A DNA stretch of 47,015 nucleotides, taken from contig NZ_UPHQ01000274.1 of assembly GCF_900566055.1 (NCBI RefSeq), positions 1-47,015 of the forward strand. The letters are read 5' to 3'. The notes beneath the pieces were generated by a model that was given only the letters and a program-made list of their open reading frames with translations, did no database searches and was not told the origin of the DNA. The translations under genes were made by a program, and so were the position numbers. Every line of letters starts with the position of its first letter. Position 1 is the first letter of the stretch. The stretch comes from Mycobacterium innocens. Lineage in GTDB: Bacteria > Actinomycetota > Actinomycetes > Mycobacteriales > Mycobacteriaceae. Shown piece by piece: positions 8,529 to 16,579 of this stretch.

Positions 8529-8576
8529 GCAATAGTTACCTTGGTTCCGCGAATACGAAACCGAGGTAACTATTGC
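8529..8576 (+). terminator. 18-bp inverted repeat (hairpin) between convergent secreted-protein genes
   Basis: The arms are 8529-8546 and 8559-8576 with a 12-base loop. They match at 17 of 18 positions, and the one difference becomes a U-G pair in the plus-strand RNA, so that transcript can form a full 18-pair stem. The stem is unusually AT-rich for this genome (GCAATAGTTACC...). There is no U-tract after it. Its position between two convergent genes suggests a terminator; alternatives are a regulator site or a remnant of a small mobile element. Confidence 0.6.
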
Positions 8577-8592
8577 AAAGTCGCAGAATTCT

Positions 8593-8946
8593 CTAGTGGG
8601 CCGAGGAAAGCTCGTTCGGGCAGTAAATGGCCTCGGCGAGCTGAGCGAATTGAGCGTCCTGCAATGACGTGGCGTTGGCACGGTCGGTCTGAGCCGTGAA
8701 CAGCAACGCCTCGGCCTCGGTGTGCCCCTGGTTCAGGTACAGACACATGGCTGTGGCCCGACCGACCGCCAAGTAGGGGTTCACGTAGGGGATTCCGGCC
8801 TTGTCGAGCTGCTGGATGAAAGTGGAATCAGCGGTGGAGTCGGCGTATGCCGGCGCCGCGCCAACTCCCACACCTGCCACAATGGCCCCTACAGCCAACC
8901 CGGCAGCAGCCAGCATTGAGAACTTAACCATGATCTTTCCATTCAT
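8593..8946 (-). CDS. DUF732 secreted protein
   Basis: Protein of up to 117 residues with a signal peptide (hydrophobic AAAGLAVGAIVAGVGVGAA, cleavage near AYA-DS) and the DUF732 core FIQQLDKAGIPYVNPYLAVG, a Cys in ATAMCLYLNQG and a second Cys near the C-terminus. The DUF732 domain pairs these cysteines and is common among exported mycobacterial proteins of unknown function. The start may be ATG 8946 or the in-frame ATG 8931 (MVKFSML), which has GGAAAG just upstream. It is monocistronic and convergent with the secreted protein at 7967. Confidence 0.85.
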   Translation of the reverse strand: MNGKIMVKFSMLAAAGLAVGAIVAGVGVGAAPAYADSTADSTFIQQLDKAGIPYVNPYLAVGRATAMCLYLNQGHTEAEALLFTAQTDRANATSLQDAQFAQLAEAIYCPNELSSAH

Positions 8947-9145
8947 GAGGGGTACTTAACTCGAATCGTACGCCGCTGATACCGGTAGGGGTACCGGGAA
9001 TTTGAACAAAATCGCCTTCAAAAACCCGAACACACCGTGAGTAGTCAACGCCGCAACCATTCGCTTGATCTATACATCGCTGCTGCGCCCGAATTTATTC
9101 CGGCTGATGCCTGCCTGAAGCGTCCCGTGCCCTGTCCGGTCCCCT

Positions 9146-9187
9146 CCGGAACCGTCCGGAACCGTCGGGAACCGGCGGGAACCGGCT
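9146..9187. repeat. 10-bp tandem repeat, four degenerate copies
   Basis: Four consecutive units of the type TCCGGAACCG, drifting to GCGGGAACCG in the last copy, end at the stop codon of the aldehyde dehydrogenase gene (9186-9188). The upstream sequence (GTCCGGTCCCC) is similar in composition. It looks like a simple slippage repeat in the non-coding 3' flank. Confidence 0.65.
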
Positions 9188-10757
9188 ATTTGACGCCCGG
9201 TAGCCGGCGCAGCACCCGCAACCCCCCGCTCATCAGGCGTGCGTAGTGGTCGGCACGCATCCAGGACGGCACGCCGACCGGCAGCCCGCGTTCGATCGCG
9301 ATGGTTTGCGGCTCGGTGTATTTCAGGATCCCCTGCTCACCGTGACGACGACCCAGCCCGGAGGCCTTCATGCCGCCCATCGGCGCGTCGACAGATGCCC
9401 ACGCGGCGGCGTAACCCTCGTTGATGTTGACCGTTCCGGCCTGCAATCGGGTGGCCACGGCACGTCCGCGCTTGGGATCGGAGGTCCACACGCTGAAGTT
9501 CAAGCCGTACAAACTGTCGTTCGCCTTTTCCACGGCCTCCTCCTCGCTGTGCACGCGATACAGCGAGACGACCGGGCCGAAGGTCTCGTCGGCGAACGCC
9601 GCCATGCCCTCGCGCACGCCGCTGAGAATGGTCGGCTCGTAGAAGTACGGGCCGATGTCGGGACGCGGCCTGCCACCGGCGAGCACGGTCGCGCCCTTGT
9701 TCACCGCGTCGTCGACGTGGTGGGTTACCGTGTCGAGCTGTGTTTGGCTGATCAACGACCCCATGTCAGCCGAATAGTCAAGCGCGGCAGACATTTTGAT
9801 TGCCGTAGCGGCTGCCACGAAGCGGTCGGTGAACTCGTCCCACAGGGCGCCGGGCACGTAGATGCGTTCCACCGAGATGCACAACTGGCCCGCGTTGGAG
9901 AATGCCGCCCGTACCGCACCGGCGGCGGCCTTGCCGACATCGGCGTCGTCGAGGACCAGCAGCGCGTTCTTGCCGCCGAGTTCCATCGAGCAGTCGATCA
10001 GCCTCTTGCCCGCTTGGGCGGCGACCGTGCGGCCGGTGTCGGTGGAACCGGTGAACATCACGTAGTCGGACTGCTCGATGATCGGTGAGCCCAGCTCCGA
10101 TCCTGATCCCGTGACACTCTGCACCAGCCCCTGCGGCATGCCCGCTTCTTCGAGTAGCCGCACCGCCCAGAGGGCCGAGAACGGCGTCTGGTTGTCGGGC
10201 TTGGCCAATACGGCATTACCGGCGACGATCGCCGGCAGCGCATCGCTGATGCCCAGGGTCAGCGGATAGTTCCACGGCGAGATGATCCCGACCACGCCCT
10301 TCGGAGGCCGGTGTTCCCATACCTCGGTCATGGCCAGCAGCACCCCTTGACGGCGCTTGGGGCACAGGTACTTCTGGGCGGTGTGGGCGTAGTAGCGGGC
10401 GGTCAGGCATACGTCGGCGACCTCTTCGAAGGCGTGAGCGCGGGCCTTGCCGCTCTCCAACTGGATGATGTCGAGGATCTCGTCCTGACGCCGCAGCACC
10501 AGGTCGTGAAAGCGCAACAGGACCGCGGTGCGCTCGGCCAGCGGGCGCTGCGACCAGGCACGTTGCACAGCACGGGCGCGGCCGGCCGCAGCGACGACGT
10601 CCTCGGGGGTGCATTGCGGTACGCCGGCGAGCGGCTGTCCGGTCATCGCGTTGGTGACGTCGCGGCGACGGTCACCGTCGGCGGCGTCGACCCGCCGGCA
10701 CAGCGCCTGCAGCAACGGCGTGACTTTCGTTGTCTTCGGTTCGGAAATTGCGGTCAT
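9186..10757 (-). CDS. gabD2: Succinate-semialdehyde dehydrogenase (NADP+), GabD2-like aldehyde dehydrogenase
   Basis: Aldehyde dehydrogenase of 523 residues. GVVGIISPWNYPLTL, the general-base Glu in MELGGKN and the nucleophile Cys293 in NAGQLCISVERIY are present, as is a C-terminal MGGMKASGLGRRHG segment. The closest remembered relative is M. tuberculosis Rv1731 (GabD2), which oxidises succinic semialdehyde to succinate in the GABA shunt and variant TCA cycle. ATG 10757 is preceded by GAGGAG at about 7 bases; the longer upstream frame is unlikely. It is divergent from the serine hydrolase gene. No GABA aminotransferase is adjacent, so another aldehyde substrate is possible. Confidence 0.87.
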   Translation of the reverse strand: MTAISEPKTTKVTPLLQALCRRVDAADGDRRRDVTNAMTGQPLAGVPQCTPEDVVAAAGRARAVQRAWSQRPLAERTAVLLRFHDLVLRRQDEILDIIQLESGKARAHAFEEVADVCLTARYYAHTAQKYLCPKRRQGVLLAMTEVWEHRPPKGVVGIISPWNYPLTLGISDALPAIVAGNAVLAKPDNQTPFSALWAVRLLEEAGMPQGLVQSVTGSGSELGSPIIEQSDYVMFTGSTDTGRTVAAQAGKRLIDCSMELGGKNALLVLDDADVGKAAAGAVRAAFSNAGQLCISVERIYVPGALWDEFTDRFVAAATAIKMSAALDYSADMGSLISQTQLDTVTHHVDDAVNKGATVLAGGRPRPDIGPYFYEPTILSGVREGMAAFADETFGPVVSLYRVHSEEEAVEKANDSLYGLNFSVWTSDPKRGRAVATRLQAGTVNINEGYAAAWASVDAPMGGMKASGLGRRHGEQGILKYTEPQTIAIERGLPVGVPSWMRADHYARLMSGGLRVLRRLPGVK

Positions 10758-10886
10758 CGTGGCACTCCTCGCGGCATTGGGGTTCATGATTCGACTACCC
10801 GCGAAGTGGTCGCCGGACACCGGCCGATGAGCTGCAACTGCGATACCGTCACGCACAGCTGGTAACTAGTGTCGCCGATGTGGCCA

Positions 10887-10919
10887 CGGAAGAAGGAGAG
10901 CCTCCGTGGAAAAGTTCAC
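10887..10919 (+). repeat. 33-bp direct repeat, copy 1 (ribosome-binding site and start of serine hydrolase)
   Basis: It begins CGGAAGAAGGAGAGCCTCC and runs through the GTG start at 10906 into the first codons (MEKF). It is identical over 33 bases to 12122-12154, at the same offset from the next gene's start. The AAGGAG serves as Shine-Dalgarno sequence. Confidence 0.9.
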
Positions 10920-12102
10920 GCCCTGCGGTCGCCGACGAACTCGAAAGCTGTCGAAAACAACTCCGCGACTCGGATCGGGTATCGGGCCGGCACACCGAAG
11001 GCGGTGGCGGGTGCTGGCGGCGATTCTGCTGATGGCACTTCCTGCCTGCGGCCACGCGGGTGTCCAACCCAAGGGCTGGACCCTGCGGCTCGACCAGGTC
11101 ATTCCGGCCGGGATGGCTGAGGCGTCGGTACCGGGTGCGCTCATCGGCGTCTGGAAGCCCGGTCAGGCGCCCTACGTGCGAGCGTTCGGACGCAGTGACA
11201 CCACTACCGGCGCGCCGATGGCCACCGATATGCACATGCGCATCGGCAGCGTCACAAAGACCTTTACGACCACCGCAATTCTGCAGTTGGTGGACCAAGG
11301 CAAGGTCGGACTCGACGATCCGATCGGCAAGTATGTGCCGGGAATTCCCAACGGCGACGTGATCACGCTGCGCCTGCTGGGCCAAATGCGCTCTGGGCTT
11401 TTCGACTACTCGACCGAGACGGCGCCGCCGAAACCGGGAGAAGAGGGGCGCCAACGCACGCCGGAAGAGCTGATTCAGATCGCTGCCAGCCATCCGCCGG
11501 TCTTTCCGCCCGGAGCGCAATTCGACTACAGCAACACCAATACGGTGCTGCTCGGCATGGTGGTCCAGAAGGTCGCCGGCCAATCGTTGACCGACTTCAT
11601 CCGCGACCACATCACGCAACCGCTCAACATGCAGCACACCGTGTTGCCGGTCGGCGCCGAGATTCCCTCGCCACACGCGCACGGTTACACCAAGCGTCCG
11701 GGTGGCCAGATCCAAGATGCCACCGACTTCAACCCCTCGTGGGGGTGGGCAGCGGGAGCCATGGTCTCGACGCTCGACGACATGCGCATCTGGTCGCGCA
11801 ATGTTGCGGAAGGCGCGTTGCTCTCGAAGACCGCACAGGCAAAACGCCTCGAATTCCTGCTCGCGCCGGCGGAAGGAACCGGCACGCTCTACGGGTTCGG
11901 ACTCGAGAACCAAAACGCTTGGATAGGCCACAACGGGAACATCCCCGGATACCAGTCATACGTCTACTACCTCCCCCCCGAGGGCACGACACTGCTCATG
12001 TTCGTCAACTCGAATGTCGAGGTCCTCGGGGTGTGGAACTTCTTCACCAAGATCGCGAACATCGTCAGCCCCGCTCACTCCTGGCCGGCCCCACCCGCAT
12101 AG
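10906..12102 (+). CDS. Lipoprotein serine hydrolase, beta-lactamase / D-alanyl-D-alanine carboxypeptidase-like (class C fold)
   Basis: Serine hydrolase of 398 residues with the class C beta-lactamase/esterase fold. The SxxK motif is SVTK at 115-118, the second motif is Tyr208-Ser-Asn210, and HNGNIPGYQ near the C-terminus replaces KTG. A basic N-terminus, hydrophobic stretch and lipobox ending ALPAC (Cys48) mark it as an exported lipoprotein. The GTG start at 10906 follows GAAGGAGAG. The first residues MEKFTP are shared with the downstream exporter, which makes the N-terminus unusually long before the signal sequence. Substrate may be a peptidoglycan peptide, an ester or a beta-lactam. The gene precedes two BacA-like exporters, probably in one operon (38-bp gap). 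Confidence 0.88.
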   Translation: MEKFTPCGRRRTRKLSKTTPRLGSGIGPAHRRRWRVLAAILLMALPACGHAGVQPKGWTLRLDQVIPAGMAEASVPGALIGVWKPGQAPYVRAFGRSDTTTGAPMATDMHMRIGSVTKTFTTTAILQLVDQGKVGLDDPIGKYVPGIPNGDVITLRLLGQMRSGLFDYSTETAPPKPGEEGRQRTPEELIQIAASHPPVFPPGAQFDYSNTNTVLLGMVVQKVAGQSLTDFIRDHITQPLNMQHTVLPVGAEIPSPHAHGYTKRPGGQIQDATDFNPSWGWAAGAMVSTLDDMRIWSRNVAEGALLSKTAQAKRLEFLLAPAEGTGTLYGFGLENQNAWIGHNGNIPGYQSYVYYLPPEGTTLLMFVNSNVEVLGVWNFFTKIANIVSPAHSWPAPPA

Positions 12103-12121
12103 CGGCAAGTGCGTCCGCCCG

Positions 12122-12154
12122 CGGAAGAAGGAGAGCCTCCGTGGAAAAGTTCAC
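12122..12154 (+). repeat. 33-bp direct repeat, copy 2 (ribosome-binding site and start of BacA-like exporter)
   Basis: Identical to 10887-10919. The GTG start at 12141 and the codons for MEKFTP follow the same AAGGAGAG ribosome-binding site. In this copy the encoded residues continue as the authentic exporter N-terminus (MEKFTPSINW), matching the next paralogue (MDTFTPSIDW), so this is probably the original copy. Confidence 0.9.
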
Positions 12155-14054
12155 CCCCTCCATCAACTGGGGCCACGAGCTGGTCGCGTCGTTGCGGTGG
12201 ATTCTTCAGGCCTGGGCGGTCAGCGGGGCATGCCTGCTCGTCGTCGCGGTGCTGGTCGTCCGGTTCACCCGCTGGGGCAGCCAGTTCTGGCGCATCACCG
12301 GCGAGTACTACACAGGCCGGCACAGCGTCCCGGTCTGGGGTTTGTTCGGCGCGCTGCTGCTGTCGGTCATCACTTCGGTGCGCCTAACGGTGTTGTTCAC
12401 CTACTACAGCAACGACCTGTATTCGGCGCTTCAGGCCGCGTTCCAGGGCGCCGCCGCCGGCAATAACGCGGTGCGGGATTCGGGCATCCACGGCTTTTGG
12501 GTGGCCATCTGGACCTTCTGCGTCATCGCCACCCTGCAGGTGATCCAGGTGATGACGGATTTGTATGTCACGCAACGGTTTTTGATCCGATGGCGGGTAT
12601 GGCTCACCGACCGGCTGACCGCGGACTGGCTCGACGGGCGGGCTTACTACCGGGGCCGGTTCCTGGACACCACGATCGACAACCCCGACCAGCGCATCCA
12701 GCAGGACATCGACATCTTCACCGCAGGTGTCGGTGGCGCGCCCAACAGCCCGTCGGTCGGCACGTCGGCCACGTTGCTGTTCGGCGCGGTCCGATCGGTT
12801 GTGTCGGTGGCATCGTTCGCCGCGATCTTGTGGCGGCTGTCCGGCACATTGACCGTCTTCGGGATCGACATTCCGAAGGCGCTGTTCTGGGTCTTGTTCG
12901 CCTACGTCTCGATGGCCACGGTGGTTGCCTTCTGGATCGGTCACCCGCTCATCCGGTTCAGCTTCCGCAACGAGCTGTTCAACGCCGCCTTCCGGTATGC
13001 GCTGGTGCGGCTGCGCGACGCCGCCGAGGCGATCGGCTTCTACCGCGGCGAACGCGTGGAGCGTTCCCAGCTCGGGACCCGGTTCGCCGACACGATTGCC
13101 AACTACCGCCGCTACGTGCGACGCACGATCGGCTTCCTCGGCTGGAACGTCACGATGAGCCAGACCATCAACCCGCTGCCGTTCATCGTGCAAGCGCCGC
13201 GACTGTTCGCGGGCAGCATCAAGCTCGGAGACGTGATCCAATCCGCCGGCGCCTTCGGCCAGATCGAGGAATCACTGTCGTTCTTCCGCAACGCCTATGA
13301 CCGATTCGCCAGCTATCGGGCCGCGATCATGCGCCTCAACGGGCTGGCGGAAGCCGATGCCAAGGCGCGCAAGCTGCCTGAGCTGCGCACCGTTGCCACC
13401 GGCGATGTCGCGATAGAACTCGACGACGTCGAGGTCCGCTCACCGATCGGCACGCAATTGATCGAGCCGCTCAATGTGCGGCTCGTGCCCGGGGACGCAC
13501 TGGTCATCACCGGCAAGTCCGGTTGCGGCAAGACGTCGCTGCTGCGCACGCTGGCCGGGCTCTGGCCGTATGCCTCGGGCACGCTGCGCTATCCGGACGG
13601 GCGGGACGGGGTCATGTTCGTCCCGCAGCTGCCCTATCTTCCGCTGGGCAATCTGCGCGCCGGCGTGAGCTACCCGGCGATGGAGGGTGAGATCGACGAC
13701 CTGACGCTGCGCGACGCCCTGGCCAAAGTCACCTTGCCCAATCTCATCAGCCGGCTCGACGACGTCGAGGACTGGGCCAAAATGCTCTCGCCCGGCGAGC
13801 AGCAACGCATCGCGTTCGCCCGCGTCCTGGTGACCAGACCCAAGGCGGTCTTCCTCGACGAAGCCACCTCGGCTCTCGACGAGGGACTGGAGTTCGCGCT
13901 CTATGACTTGCTGCGAAAAGAGCTGCCCGACTGCATCGTGGTCAGCGCCAGCCACCGCAGCACCGTCGAACCGCATCATCACCAGGAACTGGAATTGTTG
14001 GGCAACGGCCCGTGGCGCCTGAGCCGCATCGGCGAACCGGTGGCCTCAATGTGA
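12141..14054 (+). CDS. ABC transporter, BacA/SbmA-type membrane domain fused to ATPase (Rv1819c-like), copy 1
   Basis: Fused half-transporter of 637 residues. An N-terminal SbmA/BacA-like membrane domain (several helices to about residue 330; RIQQDIDIFTAG and FYRGERVE conserved) is followed by an ABC ATPase with Walker A GKSGCGKTS at about 457, the signature LSPGEQQR near 549 and Walker B AVFLDEATSALD near 569. The family member in M. tuberculosis, Rv1819c, imports hydrophilic solutes such as vitamin B12 and bleomycin and acts as a homodimer. The start GTG 12141 is fixed by AAGGAGAG and by alignment with copy 2; the frame stays open upstream through the hydrolase gene, but that part is a shadow. 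Confidence 0.92.
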   Translation: MEKFTPSINWGHELVASLRWILQAWAVSGACLLVVAVLVVRFTRWGSQFWRITGEYYTGRHSVPVWGLFGALLLSVITSVRLTVLFTYYSNDLYSALQAAFQGAAAGNNAVRDSGIHGFWVAIWTFCVIATLQVIQVMTDLYVTQRFLIRWRVWLTDRLTADWLDGRAYYRGRFLDTTIDNPDQRIQQDIDIFTAGVGGAPNSPSVGTSATLLFGAVRSVVSVASFAAILWRLSGTLTVFGIDIPKALFWVLFAYVSMATVVAFWIGHPLIRFSFRNELFNAAFRYALVRLRDAAEAIGFYRGERVERSQLGTRFADTIANYRRYVRRTIGFLGWNVTMSQTINPLPFIVQAPRLFAGSIKLGDVIQSAGAFGQIEESLSFFRNAYDRFASYRAAIMRLNGLAEADAKARKLPELRTVATGDVAIELDDVEVRSPIGTQLIEPLNVRLVPGDALVITGKSGCGKTSLLRTLAGLWPYASGTLRYPDGRDGVMFVPQLPYLPLGNLRAGVSYPAMEGEIDDLTLRDALAKVTLPNLISRLDDVEDWAKMLSPGEQQRIAFARVLVTRPKAVFLDEATSALDEGLEFALYDLLRKELPDCIVVSASHRSTVEPHHHQELELLGNGPWRLSRIGEPVASM

Positions 14055-14128
14055 GCGGGCCGCTTTTCAAATCGCGGTAGCTTCTCGACATAGCGTCGCC
14101 ACGACGCCATGGCACAGGAGCGTTCACG

Positions 14129-16045
14129 ATGGATACCTTCACGCCGTCGATCGACTGGAGCAACGAGGTTGTCGGATCGTTGTGGTGGCTTGCCGAAGCC
14201 TGGACGATTAGCGGCGCGGGCCTGGTGGCCGTCGGGACGCTCATCGCCCGCTACACCACATGGGGCCGGCAGTTCTGGGAGGTGACCGGGGGATACTTCA
14301 AGGGACACGACAGTATTCCGGTATGGGGCCGGCTGGGCCTGCTGCTGATGCTGGTGATGGTCGCGGTGCGGATCAACATTCTGCTGAGCTACTACAGCAA
14401 CGACTTGTACACCGCGCTGCAGGTGGCGTTCGAGGGGGCCGCCGGCGGCGACGTGCGGGTCCGCAATTCCGGCGTCCACGGCTTCTGGGTGGCCATCGCG
14501 ACATTTGCCGTTCTGGCGGTCATCTACATCGCGCGCGCCGTGGTCGACCAGTTTCTGATGCAGGAGTTCATCATCCGGTGGCGGGTCTGGCTCACCCACC
14601 GGTTGATGGGCGACTGGCTGGGCGACCGCGCCTACTATCGCGGACAGTTCATCGACCACCCCATCGACAATCCCGACCAGCGCATCCAGCAAGACATCGA
14701 CGCTTTCACCGCATGCTCGGGCGGCATGGCGAACATCCCCGCGAACGGTACTGCCAAAACCCTGTTGTTCGGCGCCGTGCAGGCGGTGGTGTCGGTGGTG
14801 TCGTTCGCCGCGATCCTGTGGGACCTGTCGTTTCCGATCACCGTCGCAGGTCTGCAGATTCCGCGGGCGCTGTTCTGGATAGTGATCGCTTACATCACGT
14901 TCGCCACGGTGGTCGCCTTCTGGATCGGACGCCCGCTGATCCGGTTAAGCTTCCGCAACGAAAAGCTCAACGCGGTCTTCCGCTACGCCCTGGTGCGGTT
15001 GCGCGACGCCGGCGAGGCGGTCGGCTTCTATCGCGGGGAGCGCGCCGAAAGTGTGGAATTGAACGGACGATTCGCGGGGGTGATCACGAACTATCGCGGC
15101 TATCTGCGGCGCAGCGTGGCCTTCACCGGGTTCAATGTGGCGGTGAGCCAGCCGATCGGGCTGCTGCCGTTTTTGATTCAGGCGCCGCATTTGTTCGCGG
15201 GCTCGTTCAAACTCGGCTACGTCATGCAATCCACGCAGGCGTTCGGCACGGTTCACGATTCGCTGTCGTTCTTTCGTAATGCCTATGACCTGTTCGCCAG
15301 CTACCGCGCCTCCATCCTGCGGGTGCACGGCCTGGTCGAGTCCAACGCCAAGACCCGTGCGTTGCCGAAACTGAACACCGCGCCCAGCGTCGACGGCTCG
15401 GTCGAATTGGACGAGGTCGAGGTGCGCACCCCGGACGGCCTGCAATTGGTGGAACCGCTCAGCATGAGACTCGCTCCGGGCGACTCCATGGTGATCGTCG
15501 GCCGGTCCGGGTCGGGCAAGACCACGCTGCTGCGCAGCCTCGCCCAGCTGTGGCCGTTCACATCCGGGACGTTGCGACACCCCAGCCAAGACAACGCGAC
15601 GATGTTCTTGAGCCAGTTGCCGTATGTGCCCCTGGGCAATCTGCGTGCCGTGGTGTCCTACCCGGCCGCCGAGGGCGACATCGCCGACCGCAGGCTGCGC
15701 GACGTGTTGGCCAAAGTGGCGCTGGCTCACCTGCGCGACCGGCTGGATCAGGTTCAGGACTGGGCCAAGGTGCTCTCCCCCGGCGAACAGCAGCGGATCG
15801 CGTTCGCGCGCATCCTGCTCACCAGGCCCAGGGCGGTGTTCCTCGACGAGGCAACGTCAGCGCTCGACCCGGGACTCGAATATTCGCTGTACCAATTGCT
15901 CCGCACCGAACTACCGGACACCGTTGTGGTATCGGTCAGCCACCGCAACACCGTCGAGCCACATCACGAGCAGCAGTTGGCGCTGCTGGGCGGTGGGGCC
16001 TGGCGGGTGGGGAAGGTCGGCGAACGTGGCAGCATGAGTCTGTGA
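14129..16045 (+). CDS. ABC transporter, BacA/SbmA-type membrane domain fused to ATPase (Rv1819c-like), copy 2
   Basis: Fused transporter of 638 residues, paralogous to the preceding gene over its full length (MDTFTPSIDWSNEVVGSLWW start; RIQQDIDAFTAC; GFYRGERAE). Walker A GRSGSGKTT lies at about 458, with LSPGEQQR and VFLDEATSALD following. ATG 14129 has CAGGAGCG upstream. The 74-bp gap to copy 1 shows no terminator. ABC proteins of this type dimerise, so the two copies could form a heterodimer or two homodimers with different substrates. The stop overlaps the start of the adenosine-specific kinase gene (GTGA). Confidence 0.92.
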   Translation: MDTFTPSIDWSNEVVGSLWWLAEAWTISGAGLVAVGTLIARYTTWGRQFWEVTGGYFKGHDSIPVWGRLGLLLMLVMVAVRINILLSYYSNDLYTALQVAFEGAAGGDVRVRNSGVHGFWVAIATFAVLAVIYIARAVVDQFLMQEFIIRWRVWLTHRLMGDWLGDRAYYRGQFIDHPIDNPDQRIQQDIDAFTACSGGMANIPANGTAKTLLFGAVQAVVSVVSFAAILWDLSFPITVAGLQIPRALFWIVIAYITFATVVAFWIGRPLIRLSFRNEKLNAVFRYALVRLRDAGEAVGFYRGERAESVELNGRFAGVITNYRGYLRRSVAFTGFNVAVSQPIGLLPFLIQAPHLFAGSFKLGYVMQSTQAFGTVHDSLSFFRNAYDLFASYRASILRVHGLVESNAKTRALPKLNTAPSVDGSVELDEVEVRTPDGLQLVEPLSMRLAPGDSMVIVGRSGSGKTTLLRSLAQLWPFTSGTLRHPSQDNATMFLSQLPYVPLGNLRAVVSYPAAEGDIADRRLRDVLAKVALAHLRDRLDQVQDWAKVLSPGEQQRIAFARILLTRPRAVFLDEATSALDPGLEYSLYQLLRTELPDTVVVSVSHRNTVEPHHEQQLALLGGGAWRVGKVGERGSMSL

Positions 16046-16551
16046 CTGGGTCTGTCTCCACAACGTCGCTGTCCTGGGATGTGGTGCTCGTCGACAAGCC
16101 GGATGACGTCAACGTCGTGATCGGCCAGGCGCACTTCATCAAGACAGTCGATGACCTCCACGAGGCGCTGGTGGGGGTGAGTTCTGCACTACGGTTCGGG
16201 CTGGCGTTCTGCGAGGCGTCCGGGCCGCGATTGGTTCGACGCAGCGGTAACGACGCCGCGTTGATGGAGCTCGCAACCAACACCGCCCTGGCGATCGCGG
16301 CCGGCCACTGCTTCGTGATCTTCCTGCGTGAAGGCTTCCCGATCAGCGTCCTCAATCCGGTGAAAGCGGTGCCCGAGGTCTGCACGATTCACTGCGCCAC
16401 GGCCAATTCCGTTGAAGTCGTGGTCGCGGTGACGGAGCGCGGGCGGGGCATCGCGGCCGTGGTCGACGGTCAACCACCCCTCGGGGTGGAGACCGATCGT
16501 GACGTCACCGAGCGGCGCGAGCTACTGCGCGCCATCGGTTACAAGCTCTGA
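16042..16551 (+). CDS. Adenosine-specific kinase family protein (PF04008, Rv3735-like)
   Basis: Small protein of 169 residues. The core (VDKPDDVNVVIGQAHFIKTV, FGLAFCEASGPRLVR, then GHCFVIFLREGFPISVLNPVK) matches the adenosine-specific kinase family, whose name comes from ligand binding in archaeal structures; catalytic activity in mycobacteria has not been shown to my knowledge. The GTG start at 16042 overlaps the stop of the ABC exporter by 4 bp, so translation is probably coupled. Downstream it converges on the FadD gene with only 28 bp between stops. Confidence 0.85.
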   Translation: MTGSVSTTSLSWDVVLVDKPDDVNVVIGQAHFIKTVDDLHEALVGVSSALRFGLAFCEASGPRLVRRSGNDAALMELATNTALAIAAGHCFVIFLREGFPISVLNPVKAVPEVCTIHCATANSVEVVVAVTERGRGIAAVVDGQPPLGVETDRDVTERRELLRAIGYKL

Positions 16552-16579
16552 CTGCTATCAGATAATCGAGCCGCTCCGG

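Noticed and set aside
10849..11931. 360-codon minus-strand frame opposite the serine hydrolase
   Set aside because: Shadow frame; the plus strand carries SxxK, YSN and a lipobox.
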